From assembly GCA_036244855.1 (NCBI GenBank), contig BQKZ01004458.1:2665-18413 (forward strand): a stretch of 15,749 nucleotides of DNA. The letters are read 5' to 3'. Under the pieces are notes generated by a model, which made no database searches, was not told where the DNA came from, and was given only the letters and a program-made list of their open reading frames with translations. How positions within the stretch are numbered: position 1 is the first letter of the stretch; the number at the start of each line of letters is the position of its first letter. The DNA comes from Temnopleurus reevesii (Eukaryota > Echinodermata > Echinoidea > Temnopleuroida > Temnopleuridae). Below are positions 1-7,807 of the stretch, piece after piece. A program made the position numbers and the translations under genes.

Positions 1-499
1 CCCCCCCCCCACCTCCCGGGTGCGCGCCTGCAATGGATGCAATTTGTATCATGGCTCTCGGCCCAAATGTCTGACATAAACATTATTTTAATAGAGGTTA
101 ATAAAAATCAATTTCACCAGTTCGAATATAATCTATGTAATACTGGTAACACCATTTGATTTCCTATAACAAAATAAATCTCAACATACTTTTTGCTACG
201 TGCTATATATTCAAATGCAACAATAATTGTTTATTCATTTGTGCATTGTGCAATAATAGTTCCATGAGGGTTTGCATGCTAAAGCGTAACAGTGAAGAAC
301 TTCACTTTTGCAGGCATTCGATCACCAAGTTCTTGCATGCTTTTATTCTCTTCCATTCTCCTCTTTCTACTTTTTCTTTTTATATTTACACAAATTTTCA
401 TTTTACTGTGATAACATCTTTTACGATTGTTAACTTTTTGATGGCTTAATAAATGATAATAGTAATATTAATAATCTGGATTGCTTGCAAAAAGTTTAT
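1..499. other. Upstream flank, no gene seen
   Basis: It opens with a run of ten C and a short GC-rich segment to about position 65, then becomes AT-rich and pyrimidine-rich on the + strand. A 97-codon open frame at 156-449 has low-complexity composition and no recognisable domain. I see no repeat boundary here. Confidence 0.4.
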
Positions 500-709
500 A
501 AAATACATGTAGTCCGATGCGATATGCAGAGCTCCGCGCCGCATTCAAAATACTGTACAATTGCTTGAACGGAGACTATTATCCAGGGTGTACGAAATTT
601 GGATCAGCGCGCCAAATTTGAGATCGGCGTCGTTTATTGTCCGCGCACAGTTCCTGTTCGGTTGAACATCTTTTTTTTTCGGGAAATTACTACCAACCTA
701 AATTCAACC
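500..709 (+). promoter_or_regulatory. Probable TK1 proximal promoter and 5' leader
   Basis: This is a locally GC-richer, CpG-containing stretch just upstream of the TK1 start codon, in an otherwise AT-rich flank. It holds an E2F-type site at 609-616 and a near match (TTTCCCGA on the minus strand, 679-686). I see no convincing TATA box or CCAAT box. The transcription start cannot be placed from sequence alone. The extent is inferred from composition and position. Confidence 0.5.
609..616 (-). promoter_or_regulatory. E2F-type binding site
   Basis: On the minus strand the sequence reads TTTGGCGC, a full match to the E2F consensus TTTSSCGC, 94 bp upstream of the first TK1 ATG. E2F control of TK1 at the G1/S transition is established in animals. 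The site sits within an 8-bp inverted repeat (AAATTTGG at 595-602, CCAAATTT at 612-619). Confidence 0.6.
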
Positions 710-775
710 ATGATGTCGTGTATAGATGCTGTAGATGGCGTCAGGCCTGGACACAGAAATAAAGGACAGATTCAG
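710..775 (+). CDS. TK1: TK1 coding exon 1
   Basis: It encodes [11 protein letters not shown]...KGQIQ and ends at donor GTGAGT (776), phase 0. The MSCI start and the KGQIQ end match human TK1 (MSCI...RGQIQ), which fixes the N-terminus. Two ATGs are adjacent (710 and 713) and both have A at -3; the second gives the human numbering. The proline-directed Ser13 site of human TK1 has no counterpart, because the segment reads VRPGHRNK. Confidence 0.92.
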
Positions 776-3700
776 GTGAGTATTGAAAAAGCATGTTTCT
801 TTTGCAGAGAGTGAAAAAAAAATTGAACTAAATTCAGCTGGTGGTAGCCGCCCTATCGCAACCCGGACCCCGCGCCGCGCCAGCAAAGCCCCAGTCAGCC
901 TCCCGCGAAAAGTGCTCGGCTCCCAACCCAAGCTCAAAATAAATTCAAAGAATCGCATTCAGTGTTAAAGTCAATCTTATAGCTTATACAAGTCGAGACA
1001 GTATAATTAATTTTGTATAGACTAGGCCTATTGCCTGAACATTGAAAACTGCTAAACACTAAACATTGACATCAAGATTTTTAATTTAATTTTTTTCTTT
1101 TAATTTACATTTACTAGTTTAACTTAAGTTTAATCTTGGAAAGTCGGAGTGACTTTGAGCAAGACTCAGTTAGAGTCAGAAAATGTTTTTGAATTCGAAA
1201 TTAAAGAGGAATATGCCTAATTAAATGTAACTAGTTACTAGTTAGGCTACATCTAACATTCTAACTTGTGATAAGGTTAATGCCACAGCTTGTAAAAAAA
1301 AATTGACTTTGTATAAAATTTAAACTAAGTACCGGTACCGTAAGTAACTTAGACTTAGTCAGGCCATCTGGACTCAGGCTGGTAAACTAAAATTAATAAA
1401 GGGCCTACGTCTTAGCCAAGTAAAGAAATTTTTACAATATATTCATGATACTATATTTCATTTCATTTAGATTTGAAGACAAAATCTGGAGACAAAAATA
1501 TTCGCTTTTACCAAAACTTTATTTGGGCTTTAACGTTAAACATTATCCTATAGTAACTGTTTAATGTTTTACAGTTTAAGTTAGGGCCTAAATGAGTTCG
1601 GCTAAGTTAAAGTATAAAACATACCCCCAATGCTGGCCATAAAGTCTGTAAAACAATGATGGTGATGAAGCTAAACGTTGGATGAAGATACGTAACCAAC
1701 AGTTTTAAGGTAAATAGAGTCTAACTTTTTTACTTTAGACCCCGGCTTAAGCCAACATTCTTTCGTCTTCACATTTTTCTTCATCTTCACTTTCGAATGT
1801 TTCATCTTCTGCTTTATTCTATTGCCTATCCTTTTTTTCATCAGCCTCTAAAATTATGATTTCATCTTTGTTCTTCATCCTTTTTTTTCATTTGATAATT
1901 CTTTATATCCAAGCTTTTAGTTCTTTTTCTTCCTTCATAACATTTTGAGTTAGATCTTCTCTTTTCATCTTTTTCTTTTGTTTTCTCCTTTTTCATCTCA
2001 TTTATTTTATACTTACGGCTATTTGTTTAGCTAAATCTACTACATTTTCTTGCCCTTTTTCATCTGCTTTCTTTAGATTGATTTCTTCTTCTTCAGGGCA
2101 TAAATTTTAAGGGGAGTGAGAGAGATTGCTCTACTAAAGCTCCCCTTAAAATGTTTTTAGTGGAGTGATTTGTAGAGCCCCTTGTATTTTACTACATAAA
2201 GACACAATTTAGCTCCCCTAAAACTCTCCCTGAGAGCATCTACATGTAGGAGAGCTATATGTAGCTCCCCTGGAAATGTTTAAATTCAGTCCCTGCTTCT
2301 TCTATTGCTGTAAAGTGATAAGTTTCCAGCTGTGTCCATTTATTTGTGATATTGTTATTAATTTCATTCATTTCTTTCATTACAGGTAATCTTTGGACCG
2401 ATGTTTTCTGGAAAAACGTAAGTATTTAGTCAGAATTGACAAATATGTTCCCCTTTTTTAATCTGAACTCTGGCTTGTTTTATTTTATTTGGCTCCTTCA
2501 GATATTGACAGAGATGCTAACTATTCCAGAATTTTGATATGTCGAATGAAATATGAATGATGAAACAGCTGAACAAAAGTTATAGAAAACATGACAACTT
2601 TTAACATACCCTCAGTCATTCACTCTTGATGAAATCCTGGAGTGCATATTAAAATTTACCTCATGCATAAAGCCATAATGATATTGATAATAAACTAGCA
2701 TTTTAGGCGAACTGCTCTATGCGCATATTCCAGAATGGTTGATCTCTGTGTTGAAAAAAGCAAGACTTGTTAATTACCACCATTGAATTTCAACTCATGT
2801 TGCTTAAAATTACCGGTAGTACACCTTTTAAATTCAGATATTTGATTAAATTTAGGGCAAGCAATTTCCATGACCTGCCCATCAGTAAGCTGTTTCATGA
2901 ATGCTGTTATAAATTGAGAAAAAATATATGAACACAGAGTAAGCCAAAAAAGCTCAGTTTACTGAACGTTAGAAAACTGGAGAATTTTAAAAATATTCAT
3001 ATAGATTTGATTTTTTCCAAGATATACTCATGACTGGATTCTCATACAACGAATAAGTCATGTAACATTGTTTTGACTGTTTGGACTGCTCTTATTTGTC
3101 TTTTTAGAACGGAGCTGATCAGGAGAATAAAGCGTTATCAGATCGCCAACCACTACTGCCTTCTCATCAAGTACGACAAAGATACAAGATACGACAAGGA
3201 TGGTGTAGCAACCCATGACAGGTCAGTGTTTAGAAAAAAAAAAGTTTTTAGCAATGCCTTAGGGGCAAATCCAGGATTAGTCAATATAAATATCCACTTG
3301 TATATGGGAGGGGGTAATTGCAGAAACTTGGTCTTTCTGCTGCTGGGCTGATGAGCAAGAAAAGGGGAAATCTTCACTAGCATTTTTTGGGGGGAGGGGG
3401 GGGGGGGGGGGGATGTGAGCTGAGTCTGTACTGATTCGACCTCCTCTGTTATTCAGAAAAGTGGTGTGTCTTGGTGCCAATAGCATAGGGGCTGCAGGTG
3501 GTCCAGCCCCTACCTGCCCCCAAAAAATAATAGAAAATAATTTAAAAAAAATAGAAAATAGATAGATACATTTAAAACCATTAGTGAAATATAAAAGATA
3601 AATAACAAATAAAACAAATAGAAAATGAAAAAGAATAGATAAAATAGATGAAATGTAGAGTTTAAAAAATCATTTTCAGAAGTCTCTCTTGATTTTGTAA

Positions 3701-6700
3701 ATAAATGTCAATCAATATTCTCAAACCTTTGTAAATGTTGAGTGAAAATATTGAAATATATTTCACCCAATCATTGAAAATTGATTTACAAATACCAAGT
3801 ATTATTGTAGTGTAAACCGACACTATATATATTTTTAAACAAAATTTTGTAATATATTAATAACCTTTATTACAAAGCTTTTATATTACTGTAAATATAT
3901 TCTATATACAGTTGCATTGAAATCAAGTGCGATACTTGATAGATTTTCACTATATAATTATTGAGCTCATTTCATTTTTTTCCTACAGACAAGTTTGTAA
4001 AGCCACATCAGCCAGCAATCTTTCATCAGTAGCAGAATTAGCAGAAGAGTATGAAGTCATAGGAATCGATGAAGGACAATTTGTAAGTATCAGTAATCGT
4101 TTTTGCAATCAACAGACAAATGAACAAGAAATTTCAATATAAGATTAATACACAAAGAATTAGCAGAGGAGTATGAAGTTGTAGGCATCGATAAAGGACA
4201 ATTTTTAAGTGAATATTTTACATTCAAAAGACAACCAAATAAAAAATTCCAATATGAAGTCAAAACACACAAAGGAACAGAAAAACAGTGAATGAAAAAT
4301 GCAAACTGATCAGATTGTCTTGAAGAGTATGTTTGATTACATTTACCGAAGCAAATTTAACCATAGAATAAAAATGAATGTAAATGAATTAGATGATTAC
4401 ATACCCAACTGACTAATGTCTTCTGTAGGTCTAATGTTTAAGCTAGGCCACTGCACATGTTGTGTTTAGCTTGTAACCAGATATGGGAAAGAAATTTGTC
4501 TTGCATAGAACTGTGAAATTATTTCACATTCTAACAGATCATCGTTGTATGCTTATCTTCAAATTCATGTTTCTTTTACAGTTTCCAGACTGTGTCAAGT
4601 TCTGTGAAGAAATGGCTAATTTAGGAAAAATCATCATCGTAGCTGCATTAGATGGAACATACCAAAGAAAGGTTAGCATATTCTGCTTTATATCTTTTGG
4701 AACCACAAGTGATCTTTAAAGCCCAAGTATAGTTTTGGTAAAAGCAAATATTTTTATCGCCAAATTTTGTCTTCAAATCTACTTAAAAAGAAACATGATA
4801 TCATGAACATGTTGTACAAAAGATTGTACGAACAATTCGGGGGATCGACTATAGTTGTAAGCTTTTCGCCGCTAGAGAGCGTGGATCAAATGCTTAATTT
4901 TGATTGGTCCACCCCTGACCTGACCTGGCGGGTATCGATTTCCGGTTGTGACGGGTACTTCCGGTATAAATTACATGCGCCACGTTCACTGTTTGATGTA
5001 ATCACCAAAGCATAGGAATATTACAGATGATATTAATGAAATTTGTTTTCAGATTGAAGTTGTCCGTGTATTGTACAACTGCGAAAGGAATGAACGTGGC
5101 GCATGTAATTTATACCGGAAGTACCCGTCACAACCGGAAATCGATACCCGCCAGGTCAGGTCAGGGGTGGACCAATCAAAATTAAGCATTTGATCCACGC
5201 TCTCTAGCGGCGAAAAGCTTACAACTATAGTCGATCCCCCGAATTAACAAGTTTTGGAAAAGTTATAACGTAAAGTGTGGAAAATATTTTAGCGTCGTAG
5301 CCCCCGACGCGAATTCAATATTTTCTTTCTTGATAAAGGACAGCTTTACATGAACAGAATTGGATACAAATTTCAGAATTTATTCTTTATGTATTCCTTT
5401 TTAGCATGCTTTAATAAAATCTTGGAAATAATTTTCTATATGCCCGATAAAAAGCAAAATATTGTTATAACCAAGAGAGGGCGCTAAATACGATTTAACG
5501 GTCAAATTCAAATTTTCAAAAGAATTCGCTTGTAGAAAAATATGCTATGATCTTGAAATGTGTATAGAAACTATATGTCATGGTATATATATCCCCAAAA
5601 TTCACATTTCTTTAATCTTTACCAAAACTATACATGGGCTTTAACTTGAATGATATTTGCCAATCCAGACAAGAGAATACCCTTAAAAATTTAGTTAATT
5701 CGTGAAGCAGTATGACAAAAAAACTCTACAAATATTGAAACCTCTGCTCCTCCGAAATCACAAGCCATTTATCATGTAAATGAAGAAAAAATAAAATCAT
5801 ATTGCATCATGCTTGCAAAAAAAAGTATAATTTAACATTCATTATCATGATGCCATCATTTTCATCTTTATATCTTTGCTTCTTAAGGTTTCGGTGACAT
5901 CCTGAACCTCGTTCCCATTGCCGAGAGTGTTATCAAACTCAATGTCGTCTGCATGCACTGCTACAACGAAACATTGTACAATCCCTACAATATTTAATAA
6001 ACATCTCTAATCAATAATCATATTGTATTACTCCTTGTTTCTTTTATTTTTAGGGTTTTGGTGACATCCTGAACCTAGTCCCCATTGCGGAGAGCGTTAT
6101 TAAACTCAATGCCGTCTGTATGCACTGCTATAATGAGGCTTCCTACACGCGGAGAATAGGATGTGAAACAGCTGTAAGTAGTATAGTTCTTCCAAACCTA
6201 TCTATAGTGGTCAGGTGAAATAATTGTGGTCACTGTAGACAGGTTTTCATCTGATGTGAAGCAATACATAAGGTGGCTTCTAGGAATTTTCCGCTGTGGG
6301 TTTCAGGTGTGGTTTAATCCAAAAATGTGGAATCAGATGCTGATTATTCTTGTCAATTCATGGAGGGCCAAATTCTTTTAACGTTTGCTGTAAATTTAGA
6401 ATTATCCTCCACTTCACATGTTAATTTAATGATATAATAAGGAAATAAATGTCACCACACGAATTGCTCTGGTTATGGGGAAGGGAGGGTTCTAATTAAG
6501 CTTTCTTTGAACCATCTCTAAAGAATCTTTCAAACTGATGTTTACATTTAGTGAATATGATCACGTAATATGAATTTATGCCACTTTGAGAATACAAATT
6601 TATTTTCAATATATACATCCCATAGCCAAGTATATTCAACCTATCTATTTTCTCCTTTTATTTTCAACAGGTTGAAGTGATAGGGGGCGCCGACAAGTAC

Positions 6701-6862
6701 ATGGCCGTTTGCCGAGACTGCTACCTCCTTAGCCCAAGCAAGATCAACGATAACAGCATCCAAACACCAATCACGGACGACATCATGCACAAACCCAACA
6801 GACAAGGGAGGCGGCTCTTCCAATCGCCGAGCAGTGACGGAGAATCGAGCATGTCACCTTGA
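710..6862 (+). CDS. TK1: Thymidine kinase 1, cytosolic; complete gene of seven coding exons
   Basis: Cytosolic thymidine kinase phosphorylates thymidine to dTMP with ATP in the S-phase nucleotide salvage pathway. Join 710-775, 2386-2417, 3108-3221, 3989-4082, 4582-4671, 6054-6173, 6671-6862: 708 nt, 235 residues from the first ATG or 234 from the adjacent in-frame ATG at 713. Numbering from 713 matches human TK1 (also 234 aa). Visible features are the P-loop GPMFSGKTT (25-33), the DEGQF motif with catalytic Glu98, the ALDGTYQRK segment (123-131), zinc cysteines CMHC (153-156) and CRDC (185-188), and the [10 protein letters not shown] lasso/thymidine-binding segment (172-181). The C-terminal tail is divergent; it has no KEN box but keeps an RRLF motif. 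All introns are GT-AG. The introns and the match to animal TK1 exclude a viral or bacterial kinase. The type II TK family assignment is certain; the exact transcript ends are not visible. Confidence 0.96.
1442..1534 (-). repeat. Solo terminus of the intron-5 repeat family
   Basis: In reverse orientation this closely matches the left end of the 4716-5644 element, including TTTGAAGACAAAATCTGG and the outer end TTTGGGCTTTAA at the right. Homology stops abruptly at about 1441. Only one end of the element is present, so it is either a truncated copy or a shorter derivative. Confidence 0.7.
2098..2290. repeat. AGCTCCCC repeat cluster
   Basis: Three copies of AGCTCCCCT (near 2138, 2211 and 2263) and one inverted relative, AAGGGGAGTG (near 2110), lie within about 180 bp, with related CTCTCC and GAGAG words between them. 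The outer parts (TTTTAAGGGGAG and CTCCCCTGGAAATG) are roughly inverted. It is probably an old foldback element or short interspersed repeat of unknown family. Confidence 0.45.
2386..2417 (+). CDS. TK1: TK1 coding exon 2 (P-loop)
   Basis: This 32-nt exon lies between acceptor TTACAG (ending 2385) and donor GTAAGT (2418). It encodes [10 protein letters not shown] plus two bases of a Thr codon. It carries the Walker A phosphate-binding loop that contacts the ATP phosphates. The codon is completed by the first base of exon 3. Confidence 0.95.
2508..2749. mobile_element. Foldback MITE in TK1 intron 2 (GAGATGCCAAC family)
   Basis: The ends are inverted: ACAGAGATGCTAACTATTCC at the left and GGAATGGTTGATCTCTGT-like at the right, with AATT next to each inner side. 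The same terminal words occur at 7808-8010, and one terminus occurs at 12611-12626. There is no coding capacity, so it is a non-autonomous element. Confidence 0.65.
3108..3221 (+). CDS. TK1: TK1 coding exon 3
   Basis: The acceptor is TTTTTAG (ending 3107) and the donor GTCAGT (3222). It encodes [20 protein letters not shown], then [17 protein letters not shown], ending with two bases of an Arg codon. It matches the [22 protein letters not shown] and THDR segments of human TK1. Confidence 0.95.
3222..3988 (+). other. TK1 intron 3 (767 bp)
   Basis: It contains a G-tract at 3389-3412 interrupted once by A, a GC-rich stem-forming stretch at about 3486-3520 (GGGGCTGCAGG and CCTGCCCC), then a purine-rich A-tract segment at about 3521-3660 of AAATAGA/GATAAA words. 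The rest is AT-rich with no recognised repeat. Confidence 0.75.
3989..4082 (+). CDS. TK1: TK1 coding exon 4 (catalytic Glu98)
   Basis: The acceptor is TCCTACAG (ending 3988) and the donor GTAAGT (4083). It completes Arg70 and encodes [20 protein letters not shown], then [11 protein letters not shown]. Glu98 at codon 4071-4073 is the conserved catalytic base of the family. The 3' half of this exon is repeated as a decayed copy 122 bp downstream. Confidence 0.95.
4034..4274 (+). repeat. Tandem duplication spanning the exon 4/intron 4 junction
   Basis: The 4034-4155 segment (3' half of exon 4, its donor and about 70 bp of intron) is repeated at 4156-4274 with an offset of 122 falling to 117 bp through small indels. 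Both copies end in a CACAAAG word. The intronic part has diverged more than the exonic part. Confidence 0.85.
4157..4204 (+). pseudogene. Decayed partial copy of TK1 exon 4
   Basis: Sixteen codons read [16 protein letters not shown], the copy of exon 4 residues 86-101. Five nucleotide differences from exon 4 give three silent changes and two replacements: Ile94 to Val and catalytic Glu98 to Lys. The donor GTAAGT has become TTAAGT, and there is no polypyrimidine tract or good acceptor upstream. It cannot act as a normal exon and would encode an inactive catalytic segment. Confidence 0.85.
4582..4671 (+). CDS. TK1: TK1 coding exon 5
   Basis: The acceptor is TTTTACAG (ending 4581) and the donor GTTAGC (4672), which is weaker than consensus. 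It encodes [20 protein letters not shown] then [10 protein letters not shown], in phase 0 at both ends. It is colinear with human FPDIVEFCEAMANAGKTVIV and AALDGTFQRK. A 929-bp repeat element begins about 45 bp past its donor. Confidence 0.95.
4834..4988 (+). repeat. Left arm of a 155-bp perfect inverted repeat
   Basis: It is identical, by base-by-base reading, to the reverse complement of 5091-5245. The arm is GC-richer than its surroundings (GGGGGATCGAC, CCTGACCTGACCTGG, TTCCGGTTGTGACGGG). It carries no recognisable coding content. Confidence 0.95.
5091..5245 (-). repeat. Right arm of the 155-bp perfect inverted repeat
   Basis: It is the reverse complement of 4834-4988 with no mismatch found. 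The 102-bp spacer (4989-5090) is AT-rich and unrelated. The transcribed RNA would form a long perfect hairpin within TK1 intron 5. Confidence 0.95.
5887..5997 (+). pseudogene. Duplicate of TK1 exon 6, broken at both splice sites
   Basis: Twenty-eight codons (5887-5970) match exon 6 with 11 nucleotide differences: ten synonymous third-position changes and one replacement (Ala151 to Val). Zinc Cys153 and Cys156 are kept. The reading then drifts to TLYNPYNI and stops at TAA 5995-5997, which overlaps AATAAA at 5996-6001. A polypyrimidine tract precedes it, but the acceptor reads TTAA where exon 6 has TTAG. The only AG (5886-5887) lies one base downstream and would shift the frame to an early stop. 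There is no donor. It is a recently lost alternative exon, a copy from a paralogue, or a possible alternative 3' exon. Confidence 0.85.
5996..6001 (+). promoter_or_regulatory. AATAAA hexamer after the duplicate exon 6
   Basis: A canonical polyadenylation hexamer overlaps the in-frame TAA of the duplicate exon. It may be chance in AT-rich intron sequence, but its place at the end of a conserved open frame allows an intronic polyadenylation isoform. Confidence 0.35.
6054..6173 (+). CDS. TK1: TK1 coding exon 6 (first zinc pair)
   Basis: The acceptor is TTTTTAG (ending 6053) and the donor GTAAGT (6174), phase 0 at both ends. It encodes [20 protein letters not shown], then [20 protein letters not shown]. 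Cys153 and Cys156 form half of the structural zinc site. A close copy of its first 28 codons lies about 170 bp upstream (5887-5970). Confidence 0.95.
6671..6862 (+). CDS. TK1: TK1 coding exon 7 with stop codon
   Basis: The acceptor is TTTTCAACAG (ending 6670). The exon encodes [20 protein letters not shown] and a tail of about 43 residues ending SSMSP, with TGA at 6860-6862. Cys185 and Cys188 complete the zinc site. The tail has S/T-P sites at Ser192, Thr203, Ser223 and Ser233 and an RRLF motif at 218-221. No KEN sequence is present. Confidence 0.94.
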   Translation, partial: VEVIGGADKYMAVCRDCYLLSPSKINDNSIQTPITDDIMHKPNRQGRRLFQSPSSDGESSMSP

Positions 6863-7042
6863 CTTTGGTGAATTTTTAGCAATTATTATTGTTTTAACCT
6901 AACTTGTTGAATTTCTGATTAGTATTATTGCATTATGAATTTTAAATTGTGAATGTATGTTCTGGAATGCGTTAGGCGAGACGGCAAAGACTTTTTAGCA
7001 TGTGTACACAGCGCATGCAATGTAAACTTGGTATGCAGATAA
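6863..7042 (+). other. Start of TK1 3' untranslated region
   Basis: AT-rich sequence follows the TGA. No AATAAA lies near the stop codon. An ATTAAA occurs at 7279-7284, and AATAAA at 9976-9981 and 10571-10576, so the 3' end cannot be fixed and may lie beyond the first MITE. Confidence 0.5.
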
Positions 7043-7188
7043 TACAGAATACTTTGCCTAAGTGGAATCTCTTGGGACCAAAATCTGTTCGTCTCAGAAG
7101 AGGTTAATAACATGTTTTTTATGATTTTTCAAAAAAAAATCCCATTGCAATTACTCAACTTAGTTCGACATAGGCAGAGTTGACTGTA
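7043..7188. mobile_element. Pogo/mariner-like MITE, 146 bp
   Basis: It begins TACAGAATACTTTGCCTAAG and ends GGCAGAGTTGACTGTA, whose reverse complement is TACAGTCAACTCTGCC. The imperfect inverted ends start with TACAG on a TA target, as in Tc1/mariner/pogo-derived MITEs. It probably lies within the TK1 3' untranslated region. Confidence 0.6.
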
Positions 7189-7807
7189 TTCAAAGAAGAA
7201 AAGGGCCTTAATTGTGCTGGCATAATTCTGAGTTTGGTATACTTAGTACGCACCATGAACTCCTGTTTTCATTGACGGATTAAATGTCGATTGCTATCAG
7301 CCAATTTGAAAAAACCCATGAAATTCAAACTCAAGATCAGTCCACATGGATTACCAATACATCTACCAAAAGATGTTGCCAGTCATGTACCCAGCTCTGA
7401 CCATAATCGATCAGAGTAGCTTATACAAGAAGCAAGCTGTTTTGTATCTACATTGTATTCTGCGACATGCTAAATTAGTTTTACCCTAATAATAATGCAG
7501 GAAGATAACTTTTAAAAAGTATTGACTGTTTTTAGCATATAAATATTGTGTATTAGTTTTGCTTAAAAGCATTGTATGAATTTGTAAAGAAAAAAATTTC
7601 AGTTTGATCATTTCCAGGTACAATCATAGATGGAATACTAATTTCGATACTAATTACTTTGTATTATGTCTGCAACATTTATGGTGTTCATCATTTTAGA
7701 TTCAATACCTTTTGAAATTACACCTTGAGCAATTTTAACATTCTTTGCATGACAATTTGAGACAGATTTGATAGAATCAAGCAAAAGTGAGAAGCTGTAC
7801 AGTTACA
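7189..7807. other. AT-rich stretch, nothing recognised
   Basis: It has no open frame of note, no tRNA-like or repeat structure that I can see, and one ATTAAA at 7279-7284. It may be TK1 3' untranslated sequence. Confidence 0.4.

Larger units (their letters stand above)
776..2385 (+). other. TK1 intron 1 (1610 bp)
   Basis: It is bounded by GTGAGT and TTACAG. A GC-rich patch at about 835-945 (CCGCGCCGCGCCAGC) lies just inside the intron and may be part of the CpG-rich promoter zone. A solo repeat terminus lies at 1442-1534. A degenerate pyrimidine tract with many TTCTTCATC-like words runs at about 1755-2095, followed by an AGCTCCCC repeat cluster. Confidence 0.8.
4716..5644. mobile_element. 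Non-autonomous TTAA-flanked element in TK1 intron 5
   Basis: The ends are inverted: TTAAAGCCCAAGTATAGTTT at the left and its near reverse complement at the right (TTTTGGTAAA is also shared). TTAA at both outer edges fits a TTAA target duplication, as in piggyBac-type elements, but AGCCC is not a standard piggyBac terminus. No transposase frame is present. The centre holds a 155-bp perfect inverted repeat. A second copy of one end lies in intron 1. Confidence 0.7.

Noticed and set aside
783..968. Open frame on the + strand (61 codons) in a GC-rich patch of intron 1, with a longer overlapping frame on the minus strand (704-958)
   Set aside because: It is not in frame with TK1 exon 1, starts after a valid donor and has no domain; its basic, proline-rich look follows from GC-rich composition.
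1755..2095. Minus-strand Lys/Glu-rich reading ([20 protein letters not shown]) ending near a GTAAGT
   Set aside because: The frame is short and interrupted, the tract is a degenerate TTCTTCATC repeat, and the donor-like word has no matching acceptor.
6641..6823. Minus-strand open frame opposite TK1 exon 7
   Set aside because: It is the antisense shadow of a well-supported coding exon.
710..6862. Viral or bacterial thymidine kinase acquired by transfer
   Set aside because: Seven GT-AG exons with phases that join cleanly, and closest resemblance to animal TK1 throughout with human-equivalent numbering, show an ordinary animal gene.
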